A DNA stretch of 64,000 nt from Petrotoga olearia DSM 13574 (GCF_002895525.1 NZ_AZRL01000022.1:279253-343252); one strand, 5' to 3'; shown: positions 37,351 through 47,067, counted from the first letter of the stretch. The notes: a model not told the origin generated them from the sequence alone. Numbers and translations are program-made.

Positions 37351-38661
37351 ATGTTTTTAGGATACCACATTCTAATAAAATTTTATAAAAATGGAGAATT
37401 AACAAATGATTTTCCAAAGGAGAGTTATCGCTATTACGAAAAAAATGCAATAGATGGAGATCTTCAAGGTGTCATTAAAGAATTAGACTATTTAAAAGAG
37501 CTTGGGATAGATTTGATATATCTCGGACCTATTTTTAAGAGTAAAACCACTCATGGGTACGATATTACCAATTATTTTTCTATTTCGGAAAACATAAGTT
37601 ACAATTCCGAAGAAGAAGCTAAAGCTATCTTTACAAAGCTTATTGAAGATGCTCATAAAAGAGGAATAAAAGTTATTATCGATCTAGTACTTAACCATGC
37701 CTCAAAGGAGTTTGATTTTAATTCCATCCCTAAAGATTTGAACGTTAAAACTGAATCTCCCCGTTCACCTCAAGAAGAAAGATGGCAAAGATCCTTTTTG
37801 TTTTGGAATCTAGATGATAAAGAGACAAGAGAATTTTTAATAAGAGTTGGAGAGTATTGGCTAAAAAACTTTGAATTAGACGGATTTAGATTGGATCATG
37901 CCTTAGGCTTGCCATTAAACTTTTTAGAGGAATTTTCTACAAGGATGAAAAAAATAAAAAAAGATGTGGTAATTTTAGGTGAAGTATGGGAAGACGAGGG
38001 AGATAAGATAAAAAATTTTAATCTCCTTAAAAAGTTCAAAGGAGAAGATGCTCAACGTTTTACCAGTCTGTTTGATTTTGCTACATACGATACAATTAAA
38101 GAAGTTTTAGGAAAGAAAAATGGGTCGTTACTCGATTTATATAATCAAATAGTATTATCAAACCAATTAAATGAAAAGGAGTTCCAGCTAACTTATTTTA
38201 TAGAAAATCACGATCTTCCAAGGTTCGTAGATATATGCCAAGATATAGAAACGTTTTACATCGCGCTTGGTTTATTAATGACTCTTACAGGAAATGTGAT
38301 GCTAGAATATGGCAATGAGATAGCTTTAAAAGGAGACCCAACAATTCAAAATTTTCACGAAAGTGGAAGAGTTGCGATGAAATTCAAAGAAGATTGGTCA
38401 GATCTAGAGAAACAAACCTTCAATTATTGTAAGAACCTTATTAATTTAAGGAAAGTTCATCTCTCTCTTTCATCAGGGAGTTACGAACTAAATACTTCAG
38501 AAGAAAACTTACTAATTTTTGAAAAGCAAGCGGCTTATGATGAGATAAAAGTACTAATTTATACTGGAGAACAAGAGTATCAATTAGATAAAGAATATTT
38601 TGACCTAATTAGAGATACAAAAGTTTTGAAATTAAAAAAAGGCATTTATTACCTTCAATGA
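37351..38661 (+). CDS. GH13 alpha-amylase family glycosidase
   Basis: A small alpha-glucan-active enzyme of 436 residues with all four GH13 regions: DLVLNH (111-116), DGFRLDH with nucleophile Asp182, LGEVWED with acid/base Glu211, and FIENHD with Asp288. No signal peptide is seen, so it would work on maltodextrins or glycogen in the cytoplasm. The N-terminus begins directly with the barrel. The exact activity (amylase, glucosidase or transferase) cannot be read from the motifs. It is transcribed alone. Confidence 0.9.
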   Translation: MFLGYHILIKFYKNGELTNDFPKESYRYYEKNAIDGDLQGVIKELDYLKELGIDLIYLGPIFKSKTTHGYDITNYFSISENISYNSEEEAKAIFTKLIEDAHKRGIKVIIDLVLNHASKEFDFNSIPKDLNVKTESPRSPQEERWQRSFLFWNLDDKETREFLIRVGEYWLKNFELDGFRLDHALGLPLNFLEEFSTRMKKIKKDVVILGEVWEDEGDKIKNFNLLKKFKGEDAQRFTSLFDFATYDTIKEVLGKKNGSLLDLYNQIVLSNQLNEKEFQLTYFIENHDLPRFVDICQDIETFYIALGLLMTLTGNVMLEYGNEIALKGDPTIQNFHESGRVAMKFKEDWSDLEKQTFNYCKNLINLRKVHLSLSSGSYELNTSEENLLIFEKQAAYDEIKVLIYTGEQEYQLDKEYFDLIRDTKVLKLKKGIYYLQ

Positions 38662-38663
38662 AT

Positions 38664-39368
38664 TTAAAGTATATTTTTCAGCTCTATAAGCTTGGATATA
38701 GCGAGAACATCCTTTTCTTGGATTTGAAGAGATTCCTCATGATTTTTAAACCAGATGGCATCAATTCCACATTTTATTGCCGGTAGGATGTCATTTTCAA
38801 GATCATCACCAACGTAAATAATTTCATCTTTAGACTTTTTAGACATTAAAATGGCATAATTAAAAATCCTTTCATCGGGTTTCGGAAAACCGACATCTTC
38901 TGAACTAACTAAAATACTAAAATAGTCATATATTCCCGAACTTTTCATTTTAACAATTTGAGTTTTTCTAAAGCCATTTGTCAAAATTCCCAATTCATAC
39001 TTATCTTTCAAATATTCCAAAGTTTCCATTGCACCATCAACGAGAAGTTTTTGCTTCGATAAGATTTCTAGGTAAGTATTATTCATCTCTTCTATCAAAT
39101 CTTCTCTATGCTTTATTTTTAAGGCATTTAAGGTAATTTCAAATCGAAGAAGCTTTAGTTCTACTTGACCGATTTCTTTTTTTCTATACATTTCCCACAA
39201 TCGTTTATTTATTTTTTTGTACGATTCCACAAACCTATTTAAGGATATCTCACGAAAAATGTGATTGTACTTTTGATAAACCATCTTCAATGCTTCCTGC
39301 GAATTACTTTCAAAATCCCAAAGTGTATGGTCTAAATCAAAGTAGATCATTTTTATTTGGCCTTTCAA
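38664..39368 (-). CDS. HAD-superfamily phosphatase (YjjG/YfnB-like)
   Basis: A 234-residue HAD hydrolase with motif I YFDLDHTLWDF, motif II ILTNGF, the motif III Lys in GFPKPDERIF and motif IV VGDDLENDI. The cap is of the C1 type, as in YjjG nucleotidases. The TTG at 39368 has GAGGTG six bases upstream; a GTG three codons earlier overlaps this signal. It converges with the GH13 gene with two bases between the stop codons. Likely a nucleotide or sugar phosphatase. Confidence 0.86.
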   Translation of the reverse strand: MKGQIKMIYFDLDHTLWDFESNSQEALKMVYQKYNHIFREISLNRFVESYKKINKRLWEMYRKKEIGQVELKLLRFEITLNALKIKHREDLIEEMNNTYLEILSKQKLLVDGAMETLEYLKDKYELGILTNGFRKTQIVKMKSSGIYDYFSILVSSEDVGFPKPDERIFNYAILMSKKSKDEIIYVGDDLENDILPAIKCGIDAIWFKNHEESLQIQEKDVLAISKLIELKNIL

Positions 39369-39421
39369 ATATTTCACCTCTCTCGTTCAACCAAAAAAAT
39401 TATCGAAAAAGCCTCTTTTTA

Positions 39422-39430
39422 ATTATAGCA
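39422..39430 (-). promoter_or_regulatory. Extended -10 promoter for the HAD gene
   Basis: TGCTATAAT on the minus strand, about 54 bases before the TTG start. Confidence 0.5.
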
Positions 39431-39696
39431 TTAAACTCAATCCATTCAAAACAAATAAACAAATCTTTATTTAGTTTTTTTCGTGAATGATTTAATTAAG
39501 AGGGGTGGATGTTGAATATTCAACTAAACTAACGGCAAGAAAGATTTTTGGATAAAACTGATATAAGAGTCTCTAATATAATAATAGAAGCTGAATTCGT
39601 TAATACCTGAGTTCATCCTAAATTTACTTACAAGTTGTCAAATCAAAAAGCATGATTTTAGATTTAATAAACTCTCAAACTGAAATATGAAAAGGA
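39431..39696. other. Gene-free stretch between HAD and aroH genes
   Basis: No open frame with a ribosome-binding site longer than a few codons is present. The one notable item is a perfect 14-bp palindrome, GTTGAATATTCAAC, at 39511-39524. No clear terminator for aroH was found. Confidence 0.5.
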
Positions 39697-40053
39697 TCAT
39701 TCTTTTTTGGTTCTTAAATTCTTTGCCTCATGTAGGTAAACAAAATTTTGGGTGCTGCTTTCACAAATAATCAGCACCCTTATTATTTTTTCTCTAGAAT
39801 CATTAAAGGAAGCTTCTTCTAAACACATAAAAGGAACGTTATTCAGATCTAATTTCTCTCGTAGGATGGTGGCTGGATTGAGACTTTTTATGTCAGGTGT
39901 AACAGAAAATATCACCGATATTATACGCGATATATCGTTTTTATCCATTATTTCGTTCCATAGTTCTAAAACATTTTCAGTTAATGCAATCGGATGATCT
40001 TCGGATAAAGAAGTTGCTCCCCTAATTCCTACGATCTTATATTCAAAACTCAT
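39697..40053 (-). CDS. aroH: Chorismate mutase, AroH type
   Basis: It rearranges chorismate to prephenate for phenylalanine and tyrosine synthesis. The 118 residues match the trimeric AroH class of Bacillus: GIRGATSLSEDHP with the active-site Arg, FSVTPDIKSLNPA, the CLEEASF region, the Arg in IRVLI and the Tyr in FVYLHEA. The ATG at 40053 lies after GGGGGATATGATA; an in-frame codon at 40083 was rejected because the alignment starts later. It lies 43 bases after infB in the same direction and may be cotranscribed. Confidence 0.9.
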   Translation of the reverse strand: MSFEYKIVGIRGATSLSEDHPIALTENVLELWNEIMDKNDISRIISVIFSVTPDIKSLNPATILREKLDLNNVPFMCLEEASFNDSREKIIRVLIICESSTQNFVYLHEAKNLRTKKE

Positions 40054-40095
40054 ATTATCATATCCCCCATTTACTCTCATCAAAACACTTAATAA

Positions 40096-42198
40096 TTATT
40101 TAGTTTTTTGTTCCAAACCCAATTCTCGTTTAACAAAAACATGTTTATAAAACTCTAATTCATCACCCTTAGAAAAATCTTCGAAATTCTCAAATTGAAT
40201 TCCACATTCTTTAGGTGCTTCAATTGATTTAACTTCATCTTTATAATGTTTCAAACTCTTAATTTTTACATCGGCAACCAAACCGCCATTCCTATAAATT
40301 CTAACTCCGCCATCTCTTTGGACATAACCTTCATTTATTTGAACACCAGCAATTTTCCCTACACCTTTTATCTTGAACTCTTCTTTAATTACTCCATTTC
40401 CAGTAAGTTCTTCCTTTTGAATCGGTTCTAACATACCTTCTAAAGCCTTCTTTATATCGTCTATCAATTCAAATATAATGTTATATCTTCTAACTTCTAT
40501 TCCTTCAGCTTCTGCCATTTTTAATGCCTTTGAATCGGCCTTTACTCTAAAACCTAGAACAATTGCATCAGAAGCGGAAGCTAACATTATGTCGCTTGTA
40601 CTTACCGGCCCTATTCCGGCATGTATAATTTCTATATTTATTTCTGGATTTTCGAACTTTTGTATAGCATTTCTTAAAGCCTCTATTTCTCCATAAGTAC
40701 TGGCTTTTAATAAAATATTTAATTTCTTTTTTTCTTCCTCTTCCATTTTTTGCATAATATCTTCAAGCCTCACGTGCCTTTTGGCTGGACCTTTAGTTTT
40801 TTCTTCTTCTTTTTCTTTTATTTTTTCTGCTAGCCCTCTGGCTTCTTCTTTTGAATCAATAACGTATAAAATAGAATGTGTGTTTGGAACATCGTTAAAC
40901 CCCAAAACTTGAACAGGGGTGGAAGGAACGGCTCTTATTAAACTTTCTCCTTTGTCATTTATCAATCTTCTGACTCTGCCATAAGTAGAACCCGAGATAA
41001 AGTCATCTCCAACTTTCAATATTCCGTCTTTAACAATAACGGTTCCCAAAGGGCCCATAGCTTTATCAACGCGACTTTCAATTATTACTGCTCTAGCTTT
41101 TCCATCGGGAATACATCTTATCTCCTGCATTTCAGATTCTAGGAGAATCATTTCCAACAATTCATCGATTCCTTCGCCTGTTTTTGCTGAAACAAGAACT
41201 GTTATTGTATCTCCTCCCCAATCTTCCGGAATAAGATTGAGTTTAGAAACCATCTGTTGTTTTGTTAATTCAACATTGGCATTAGGTTTATCAATTTTAT
41301 TTATAGCCACTATTATAGGAACGTTGGCACTTTTTGCATGATTATAAGCTTCTATTGTTTGAGGCATTACACCATCATCTGCCGCAATGATAAGAACAAC
41401 TATATCAGTTACTTGAGCTCCTCTGGCTCTCATTTCTGTAAATGCTTCGTGGCCAGGGGTATCAATAAAAGTAATCCTTTGGCCGTTGTACTCTATCTGG
41501 TAAGCACCTATAGATTGAGTAATACCGCCTTCTTCTTTATCAGCGACGTGGGTATTTCTAATTTTGTCTAACAAGGTTGTTTTCCCATGATCAACGTGTC
41601 CCATAATAGTGACAACCGGAGGGCGTGGAGCCAATTTGTCTTTCTCTTTTTCATAAATATCGTTCCATTTTTTGGCAAGGATGGCTTCTATATCTTGTTC
41701 TTTTCCTTCTTCTGTTTCCTTTTTTTCAATTTCGAAATTCAATATAACGTTATAGCTCATAGCAATATTTTCTGCCAGGTTTTTATCTAGTTTCTGGCCA
41801 GGTTTTAATACTATGCCTTTCATAAACATGTCTTTTATAATTTCGTTTTGTTCCAATCCAATTTCTTTTGCTAAAATATCAAGCGTTAAATCGTGGGAAG
41901 GTATAGTAACCTCTCTTAAAAGCTTTTCTTCAACAGGTTCTTCTTTTGGTTTTTCCGTGACTTTTACTTGTTCTAAAGATTTACTTTTCTCTTTTGAAGG
42001 TTCTTTTTGTTTTTTTACTTCTTTTTTAGTTTGCCTTTCTTCTTCAATAAGATCCTTGATAACTTGCACAGTTTCTTCTTCTATAGTACTCATATGACTT
42101 TTGACAGAAATATTTAATTCCTTTTCTAAAAATTCCATTAATTCTTTAGAGTTCATTCCCAACTCCTTTGCAACTTCATATATTCGGGTCTTCGACAC
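40096..42198 (-). CDS. infB: Translation initiation factor IF-2
   Basis: The GTPase that brings initiator tRNA to the 30S subunit. The 700-residue protein has an IF2_N helix bundle (TRIYEVAKELGM), a Lys/Glu-rich linker (about 50-95), and a second N-domain repeat. The G-domain shows GHVDHGKTT (200-208), DTPGH (246-250) and NKID (300-303), followed by domains II-IV. The GTG at 42198 has GGAGG 10 bases upstream. It follows an L7Ae-like gene by 16 bases, the order known from nusA-ylxR-ylxQ-infB operons, although nusA is not next to it here. Confidence 0.97.
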   Translation of the reverse strand: MSKTRIYEVAKELGMNSKELMEFLEKELNISVKSHMSTIEEETVQVIKDLIEEERQTKKEVKKQKEPSKEKSKSLEQVKVTEKPKEEPVEEKLLREVTIPSHDLTLDILAKEIGLEQNEIIKDMFMKGIVLKPGQKLDKNLAENIAMSYNVILNFEIEKKETEEGKEQDIEAILAKKWNDIYEKEKDKLAPRPPVVTIMGHVDHGKTTLLDKIRNTHVADKEEGGITQSIGAYQIEYNGQRITFIDTPGHEAFTEMRARGAQVTDIVVLIIAADDGVMPQTIEAYNHAKSANVPIIVAINKIDKPNANVELTKQQMVSKLNLIPEDWGGDTITVLVSAKTGEGIDELLEMILLESEMQEIRCIPDGKARAVIIESRVDKAMGPLGTVIVKDGILKVGDDFISGSTYGRVRRLINDKGESLIRAVPSTPVQVLGFNDVPNTHSILYVIDSKEEARGLAEKIKEKEEEKTKGPAKRHVRLEDIMQKMEEEEKKKLNILLKASTYGEIEALRNAIQKFENPEINIEIIHAGIGPVSTSDIMLASASDAIVLGFRVKADSKALKMAEAEGIEVRRYNIIFELIDDIKKALEGMLEPIQKEELTGNGVIKEEFKIKGVGKIAGVQINEGYVQRDGGVRIYRNGGLVADVKIKSLKHYKDEVKSIEAPKECGIQFENFEDFSKGDELEFYKHVFVKRELGLEQKTK

Positions 42199-42214
42199 CT
42201 ATAAACCACCTCCA

Positions 42215-42541
42215 CTATTGGAACATTTTCAATATCCCTTCGACGATATTTTCATCTGTAATTCCTATGACACTTATATTTTGTTTACCAAGAGCCTTAG
42301 CTAATGTTGACTTTGAGCAATATAATTCTATATAAGGTACATCGAAAATTTGACAATGTTTTATTACGTCTAGTTTCACTCTTGAACCAACATCCTTTGG
42401 AATAAGTATTAATTTCTTTTTTTGAAATGAGCGTATATAATTCCTCAATCCTTGCTTACCATAAACAATCTTCTTCGCTTTAGCAGCAAAACCCATATAA
42501 CTCAAAATCTTTTGTTCATTTAAGGAATTCCCATTCCCCAT
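42215..42541 (-). CDS. L7Ae/L30e-family RNA-binding protein (YlxQ-like)
   Basis: A 108-residue protein of the L7Ae/L30e/S12e fold, with the pattern ILSYMGFAAKAKKIVYGKQG followed by LILIPKDVGSRVK and a final IVGIL-type helix. YlxQ proteins bind RNA and sit before infB in many bacteria. It is the first gene of the infB operon in this window, under an extended -10 promoter. Confidence 0.85.
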   Translation of the reverse strand: MGNGNSLNEQKILSYMGFAAKAKKIVYGKQGLRNYIRSFQKKKLILIPKDVGSRVKLDVIKHCQIFDVPYIELYCSKSTLAKALGKQNISVIGITDENIVEGILKMFQ

Positions 42542-42587
42542 GCTTTATTCAAAATCCCCTTTTTCGTGATTCCTTGATTTCTTTTTT

Positions 42588-42596
42588 ATTATAACA
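42588..42596 (-). promoter_or_regulatory. Extended -10 promoter for the ylxQ-like/infB operon
   Basis: TGTTATAAT on the minus strand, about 47 bases before the first start codon of the operon. The hexamer is a perfect consensus. Confidence 0.6.
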
Positions 42597-42692
42597 TTTT
42601 ATTGCTGTCATTCAAAATATTTTTTCATTACATTTTAAGAAAACACAAAATAAAAAGGATAAAAAATATCCGTATTTGTACTTTAAAAAGTA

Positions 42693-42701
42693 TGGTAAAA
42701 T
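42693..42701 (+). promoter_or_regulatory. Extended -10 promoter for the aminotransferase-serA operon
   Basis: TGGTAAAAT, 42 bases before the GTG start; a poorly spaced TTGTAC lies upstream. Confidence 0.55.
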
Positions 42702-42743
42702 AAAAATAAGAAAACTTTCACAATTTTTAGAGGAGGGATACTT

Positions 42744-43892
42744 GTGACAAAGTTAGTAAGAAAGAACTATCTCATGGCTCCAGGACCAACCCCTGTTCCA
42801 ATTGATCTTTTATTGGAAGGTGCAAAGGATACCATCCATCATAGAACCCCACAATATTTAGAAATTCAAAGCACAGCCCTAGAAAATCTTAAATATCTCT
42901 TTCAAACAAAGAATAATGTATACACCTTAGCTGCTTCTGGAACAGGAGTAATGGAAGCTGCAGTTGCCAACCTTATTTCACCAGGTGATACGGCTATTGC
43001 TGTAAATGGAGGTAAATTTGGGGAAAGATGGTGCGAATTGTGTAAAGCTTACGATGCAAATTTAGTTGAAATCGATATCGAATGGGGAAAATATGTTCGA
43101 GTAGAACAAATAAAAAAAGAACTAGAAGAGCATCCAGAAACAAAAGCTGTTTTCACCACCATAAGCGAAACCTCTACAGGTGTTGTACATCCTATCAAAG
43201 AAATAGCCGAGATTGTAAAAGAAACCAATGCAGTTTTAGTTGTTGATGCTATTTCTGGAATGCTGGCTGAACCTTTAAAAATGGATGAGTGGAACATTGA
43301 TGTTGTAGTAACTGGAGTTCAAAAGGGATTTATGATGCCTCCAGGAATAGCAATGATAGCGTTAAGTGACAAAGCAATGAAAGTTGTAGAAAATTCTAAC
43401 AACCGTAGATATTACTTTGATTTAAGAGCATATAAAAAAAGTTTTCCGGATTCTCCATATACTCCTCCTGTTAACCTTGTTTATCAGTTAGCAAAGGCAA
43501 CCGAGTCGCTAAAAGAGGAAACAATTGAAAACGTTTGGGAAAGGCACAGAATCCTAGCAGAAGCAACAAGGGCTGCTATTAAAGCTATGAACTTAGAACT
43601 TTTCGCAGAAAGACCTGGAAATGTATTAACAGCAATAAAGGTACCTCATAATGTTAATGGTGAAGGTATAGTTAAATTTTTGAGAGATGAATGGGGTGTT
43701 ACCTTTGCAGGCGGACAATCGCAATTAAAAGGAAAAATAATAAGAATTGCCCACCTTGGTTACATGTCAAAATTTGATGTCATCATTGCTGTAAGTGCTT
43801 TAGAAATGGCTTTTAACAAATTCGGCTTCGAAGTTGAACTTGGCAAAGGGGTAAAAGCTGCCGAAGAAGTTTTCATGAAAGAGGGGGTTTAA
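42744..43892 (+). CDS. Class V aminotransferase (serine-glyoxylate/phosphoserine type)
   Basis: A PLP enzyme of 382 residues. The motif [11 protein letters not shown], the HHRTPQY segment and Lys194 in [13 protein letters not shown], which binds PLP, place it with small class V enzymes annotated as serine-glyoxylate, alanine-glyoxylate or serine-pyruvate aminotransferase. Because serA follows after 6 bases, it most likely converts 3-phosphohydroxypyruvate to phosphoserine, as proposed for similar pairs in archaea and Thermotogae. The GTG at 42744 follows GAGGAGGG. The pathway assignment is inference. Confidence 0.9.
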   Translation: MTKLVRKNYLMAPGPTPVPIDLLLEGAKDTIHHRTPQYLEIQSTALENLKYLFQTKNNVYTLAASGTGVMEAAVANLISPGDTAIAVNGGKFGERWCELCKAYDANLVEIDIEWGKYVRVEQIKKELEEHPETKAVFTTISETSTGVVHPIKEIAEIVKETNAVLVVDAISGMLAEPLKMDEWNIDVVVTGVQKGFMMPPGIAMIALSDKAMKVVENSNNRRYYFDLRAYKKSFPDSPYTPPVNLVYQLAKATESLKEETIENVWERHRILAEATRAAIKAMNLELFAERPGNVLTAIKVPHNVNGEGIVKFLRDEWGVTFAGGQSQLKGKIIRIAHLGYMSKFDVIIAVSALEMAFNKFGFEVELGKGVKAAEEVFMKEGV

Positions 43893-43898
43893 ATTACT

Positions 43899-44831
43899 AT
43901 GAAAATTCATATAAATGACCCTTTGGATGAAAATGCCTTAAAAAAATTACAAAACGAATTACCTGATCTTGAAATTACTTCGGAACACCTCGAAAAAGAT
44001 GTCCTCAAAGATAAAATTAAAGAAATTGACGTATTAATTGTAAGAAGTGCAACTAAGGTAACAAAAGAAATATTAGAACACGCAGATAAATTAAAGATTG
44101 TAGCAAGAGCGGGCATGGGATTAGATAATATAGATGTCGATACTGCTAAATTGAAAGGAATAACCGTCTTAAATACGCCGGGCCAGAATTCTTTATCCGT
44201 TGCAGAATTGGTTATAGGAATGGTTTTAGATATTTATCGGCACATTACAAGAGGGACGATCGGTTTAAAAAATGAACAATGGGAAAAAAAACAACTAGAA
44301 GGATTTGAGTTGTCACAAAAAACCTTTGGTATCATCGGCTTTGGTTATGTAGGAAAAAATTTGGCACAATTACTAAAAGGTTTTCAGACCAATACTCTGG
44401 TGTATGATGTTTTTGAAATAAGTGCAGAAGAGCAAAAGAATTATAACGTTAGACAGGTATCTTTGGAGGAGTTACTCCAAAATTCTGATATTATTTCTTT
44501 ACATATTCCAAAAAACGAAAAAACTTATCACTTTATAAGTGAACCCCAAATCAAAATGATGAAAGATGGTGCTGTAATAATTAATGCTGCAAGGGGAGGC
44601 GTCCTCGACGAGAATTATGTGCTTAAATATTTGAAAAATGGCAAGCTCCTTGGAGTAGGATTGGATGTTTTCGAAGAAGAACCTCCAAAAGGTGATTTTT
44701 ACAAGGAACTTTTTGCTTTACCAAATGTTGTCTTAACACCACATATAGGTGCTTCTACAAAAGAAGCGCAAGAACGAGTGGGAATAAATATAGTAGACAG
44801 AGTGGTAGAAGAAGTTAAGAAACTTAACTGA
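43899..44831 (+). CDS. serA: D-3-phosphoglycerate dehydrogenase, short form
   Basis: It oxidises 3-phosphoglycerate to 3-phosphohydroxypyruvate, the first step of serine synthesis. The 310 residues include the NAD-binding GFGYVGKNLA, the substrate region NTPGQNSLSVAELV and the catalytic His in LTPHIGASTKE. It lacks the C-terminal ACT domain, so feedback by serine through that domain is absent. It lies 6 bases after the aminotransferase gene, a two-gene serine operon. Confidence 0.92.
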   Translation: MKIHINDPLDENALKKLQNELPDLEITSEHLEKDVLKDKIKEIDVLIVRSATKVTKEILEHADKLKIVARAGMGLDNIDVDTAKLKGITVLNTPGQNSLSVAELVIGMVLDIYRHITRGTIGLKNEQWEKKQLEGFELSQKTFGIIGFGYVGKNLAQLLKGFQTNTLVYDVFEISAEEQKNYNVRQVSLEELLQNSDIISLHIPKNEKTYHFISEPQIKMMKDGAVIINAARGGVLDENYVLKYLKNGKLLGVGLDVFEEEPPKGDFYKELFALPNVVLTPHIGASTKEAQERVGINIVDRVVEEVKKLN

Positions 44832-44886
44832 CGAAATGAAGTTATATTTTCTTAAATCAATTTTTAAATTTAATTGAGTAGATTTA

Positions 44887-44895
44887 TGGTATAAT
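44887..44895 (+). promoter_or_regulatory. Extended -10 promoter for the ferredoxin gene
   Basis: TGGTATAAT, a perfect extended -10 element about 66 bases before the ATG. Confidence 0.65.
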
Positions 44896-44940
44896 CAGAT
44901 GGCTATAATTAGCATATGTAACAGATAGCAAAGATTTTAA

Positions 44941-45144
<204 letters not shown>

Positions 45145-45167
45145 GTAACAAAAATAGTTTTTAAATT

Positions 45168-45199
45168 AATCGGGGATTTTTCCCCGATTTTTTTATTTT
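45168..45199 (+). terminator. Rho-independent terminator of the ferredoxin gene
   Basis: AATCGGGGA (45168-45176) pairs with TCCCCGATT (45181-45189) across TTTT and is followed by a long T-tract. Confidence 0.93.
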
Positions 45200-45213
45200 T
45201 AATCAATTTGTAG

Positions 45214-45219
45214 TATAAT
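45214..45219 (+). promoter_or_regulatory. -10 box of a promoter for minDE-yjbQ
   Basis: A perfect TATAAT about 75 bases before minD, right after the ferredoxin terminator. The -35 region is not convincing. Confidence 0.5.
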
Positions 45220-45294
45220 CTGTTTAGCCCTTAGAATATCTTAACTTTTTTAATTTATAAAAAATGGGCAAAGTTTTCTAGTGGAGGGGTAGAG

Positions 45295-46116
45295 ATGGAA
45301 AATGCAAAGGTGTTTGTTATTACCTCTGGAAAAGGGGGAGTTGGTAAAACTACCATCACAGCTAATTTAGGGGCCACCTTAGCAAAAAAAGGTTACAATG
45401 TTTGCCTTATAGATGCAGATATTGGATTGAAAAATCTGGATTTGATTTTGGGGTTGGAAAACAGAATAGTTTACACTATAATGGATGTTGTAAGTGGTAA
45501 CAAAACTGTTATGGAAGCACTCGTAAAACACAAACAGTTAAAAAATCTCTCTCTACTGGCTTCTTCTCAGATTGCCAACAAAGATTTAATGTCCCCTCAA
45601 GATATGAGCGATATAGTTTCTAAACTCTCTAAACATTTTCATTACATTATTATAGATTCCCCAGCAGGAATAGAAAGAGGATTCCAAAACGCTGTTTCAT
45701 CTGCACAACACGCTATCGTTGTTACTACACCAGACCTGACTGCCATAAGCGACGCAGATAGAGTCATAGGGTTGCTTGAAAATCAAGGTTATACCGACGA
45801 TCGCATATCATTAATTGTGAATCGATTAAAATTGAGACTTGTTAAAAGAAACGAAATGCTTTCCGCTGATGATATTAAAGAAGCTCTAGCATTGAATTTA
45901 ATCGGAATAATACCTGATAGTGAGGAAATTTTACTTTCTTCCAACGAAGGAACTCCAATATCGACAAACCAAGAAGCTAAACTTTATTCTGTTTTCAATA
46001 ATATAAGCGATAGAATCTTAGGAAAAGATATACCTTTAGAAAAAGATTTGATAGATGTCGACCACGCCCCTCAAGGATTTATAGAATTCATCAAAAGAAT
46101 ATTCAGAAGAGGGTGA
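45295..46116 (+). CDS. minD: Septum site-determining ATPase MinD
   Basis: A membrane-associated ATPase of 273 residues that helps place the division septum. The deviant Walker A box SGKGGVGKTT (11-20, Lys13 and Lys18), DADIGLKNLDLI and DSPAGIE are typical. The last residues (FIEFIKRIFRRG) form the amphipathic membrane-targeting helix. GGAGGGG precedes the ATG. It is followed after 6 bases by minE; minC is not in the window. Confidence 0.96.
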   Translation: MENAKVFVITSGKGGVGKTTITANLGATLAKKGYNVCLIDADIGLKNLDLILGLENRIVYTIMDVVSGNKTVMEALVKHKQLKNLSLLASSQIANKDLMSPQDMSDIVSKLSKHFHYIIIDSPAGIERGFQNAVSSAQHAIVVTTPDLTAISDADRVIGLLENQGYTDDRISLIVNRLKLRLVKRNEMLSADDIKEALALNLIGIIPDSEEILLSSNEGTPISTNQEAKLYSVFNNISDRILGKDIPLEKDLIDVDHAPQGFIEFIKRIFRRG

Positions 46117-46122
46117 AAGTAA

Positions 46123-46389
46123 ATGTGGCCTTTCAAAAGTAAAAAGACTAAAACTCGGGAAACCGCAATAAAAAGAATGAATTCTTTCTTAAGTACCTCA
46201 GACCGAAAAAATGGAGGAAAGAGCCAAATTAGATTTGAAAATGTCAAACAAGAAGATTTGGATTTCGTAATAAACTATATTAAAGATTATGCTGTTAAAC
46301 ATCTGTCAGTAAAAAAAGAAGATGTCAAAGTACATGTCTCCAAAGAGGGCAACTCTATCACTATTGTTGCTAATATATTTTACCAGTAA
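46123..46389 (+). CDS. minE: Cell division topological specificity factor MinE
   Basis: An 88-residue partner that stimulates MinD ATPase and drives MinCD off the membrane at midcell. The N-terminal WPFKSKK membrane-binding start and the C-terminal dimer region ([26 protein letters not shown], about 45-70) fit MinE. Translation is coupled to minD at 6 bases distance. Confidence 0.92.
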   Translation: MWPFKSKKTKTRETAIKRMNSFLSTSDRKNGGKSQIRFENVKQEDLDFVINYIKDYAVKHLSVKKEDVKVHVSKEGNSITIVANIFYQ

Positions 46390-46409
46390 TAAATAAGGAG
46401 TTGAGGATT

Positions 46410-46808
46410 ATGATATATACCTACTCTTTAAAAACCCATAATAGAGAAGAAATGATCGACATAACCAGCTATATTCAACAGAGTGTCGAAAATTCAAAAA
46501 TAGAAGAAGGCATTTTGATAGTATATGTCCCCCATACAACTGCCGCCGTAACAATCAACGAAAATGCAGATCCATCTGTAAGAAAAGACATCACAGATTT
46601 TCTAAGAAATAAAATCCCTAAAAGTACGGAATATTCCCATCTTGAAGGCAATGCTGACTCGCATATAAAATCAACGCTCGTTGGACCAACATTGTCTTTA
46701 ATTATTGAAAATGGAAAGCTTTTATTGGGAACATGGCAAGGAATTTATTTCTGTGAGTTCGATGGTCCAAGAAACAGAAATTTTATAGTAAAAATCATCG
46801 AAGGTTAA
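46410..46808 (+). CDS. YjbQ/UPF0047 family protein
   Basis: A 132-residue protein of the YjbQ family, with the conserved [14 protein letters not shown] and [16 protein letters not shown] stretches, whose His residues are thought to bind metal. Some relatives have weak thiamine phosphate synthase activity; the true role is unsettled. The ATG at 46410 lies 9 bases after GGAG; a TTG at 46401 overlaps the spacing. Third gene of the min operon, followed by a terminator. Confidence 0.9.
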   Translation: MIYTYSLKTHNREEMIDITSYIQQSVENSKIEEGILIVYVPHTTAAVTINENADPSVRKDITDFLRNKIPKSTEYSHLEGNADSHIKSTLVGPTLSLIIENGKLLLGTWQGIYFCEFDGPRNRNFIVKIIEG

Positions 46809-46840
46809 AGTTTAAAGTTAATAATCTTTTATTACAACAA

Positions 46841-46873
46841 AAATTGACCAGAAATATTCCGGTCAATTTTTTT
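46841..46873 (+). terminator. Rho-independent terminator of the min operon
   Basis: AAATTGACC (46841-46849) pairs with GGTCAATTT (46861-46869), then a T-tract. Confidence 0.88.
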
Positions 46874-46878
46874 ATATG

Positions 46879-47031
46879 CATCATTTGCATAGCAAATGAG
46901 AATATGGAAGTGAATTCTAAGACATTTTGAAAAAACCTTTTGCACAAGTCAGGACATCATTTGCTTCGCAAATGAGAATTTGGAAGGTATTTCTAAAGCA
47001 TTATGAATAAAGCTTTTTGCACAAGACTGCA
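46879..47031. repeat. Two tandem ~76-bp repeat units with hairpins
   Basis: Unit 1 (46879-46954) and unit 2 (46955-47031) share CATCATTTGC, GCAAATGAGAAT, TGGAAG, ATTCTAA-like and TTTTGCACAAG blocks in the same order. Each contains a perfect CATTTGC/GCAAATG hairpin with a 3-base loop (46882-46898 and 46958-46974). A related block, CTTTTTGCACAAAGCTGCAAAA, occurs near 1957-1978 downstream of the chemoreceptor gene, so this is probably a dispersed repeat family. The 409-base gap 46809-47217 otherwise holds the terminator above and the livK promoter. Confidence 0.75.
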
Positions 47032-47038
47032 AAAAAAG

Positions 47039-47067
47039 TTGCATTATAATTTTATTTGTTGTATAAT
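47039..47067 (+). promoter_or_regulatory. Promoter of the liv operon
   Basis: TTGCAT (47039-47044) and TATAAT (47062-47067) are 17 bases apart. The leader to livK is about 145 bases long. Confidence 0.7.
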
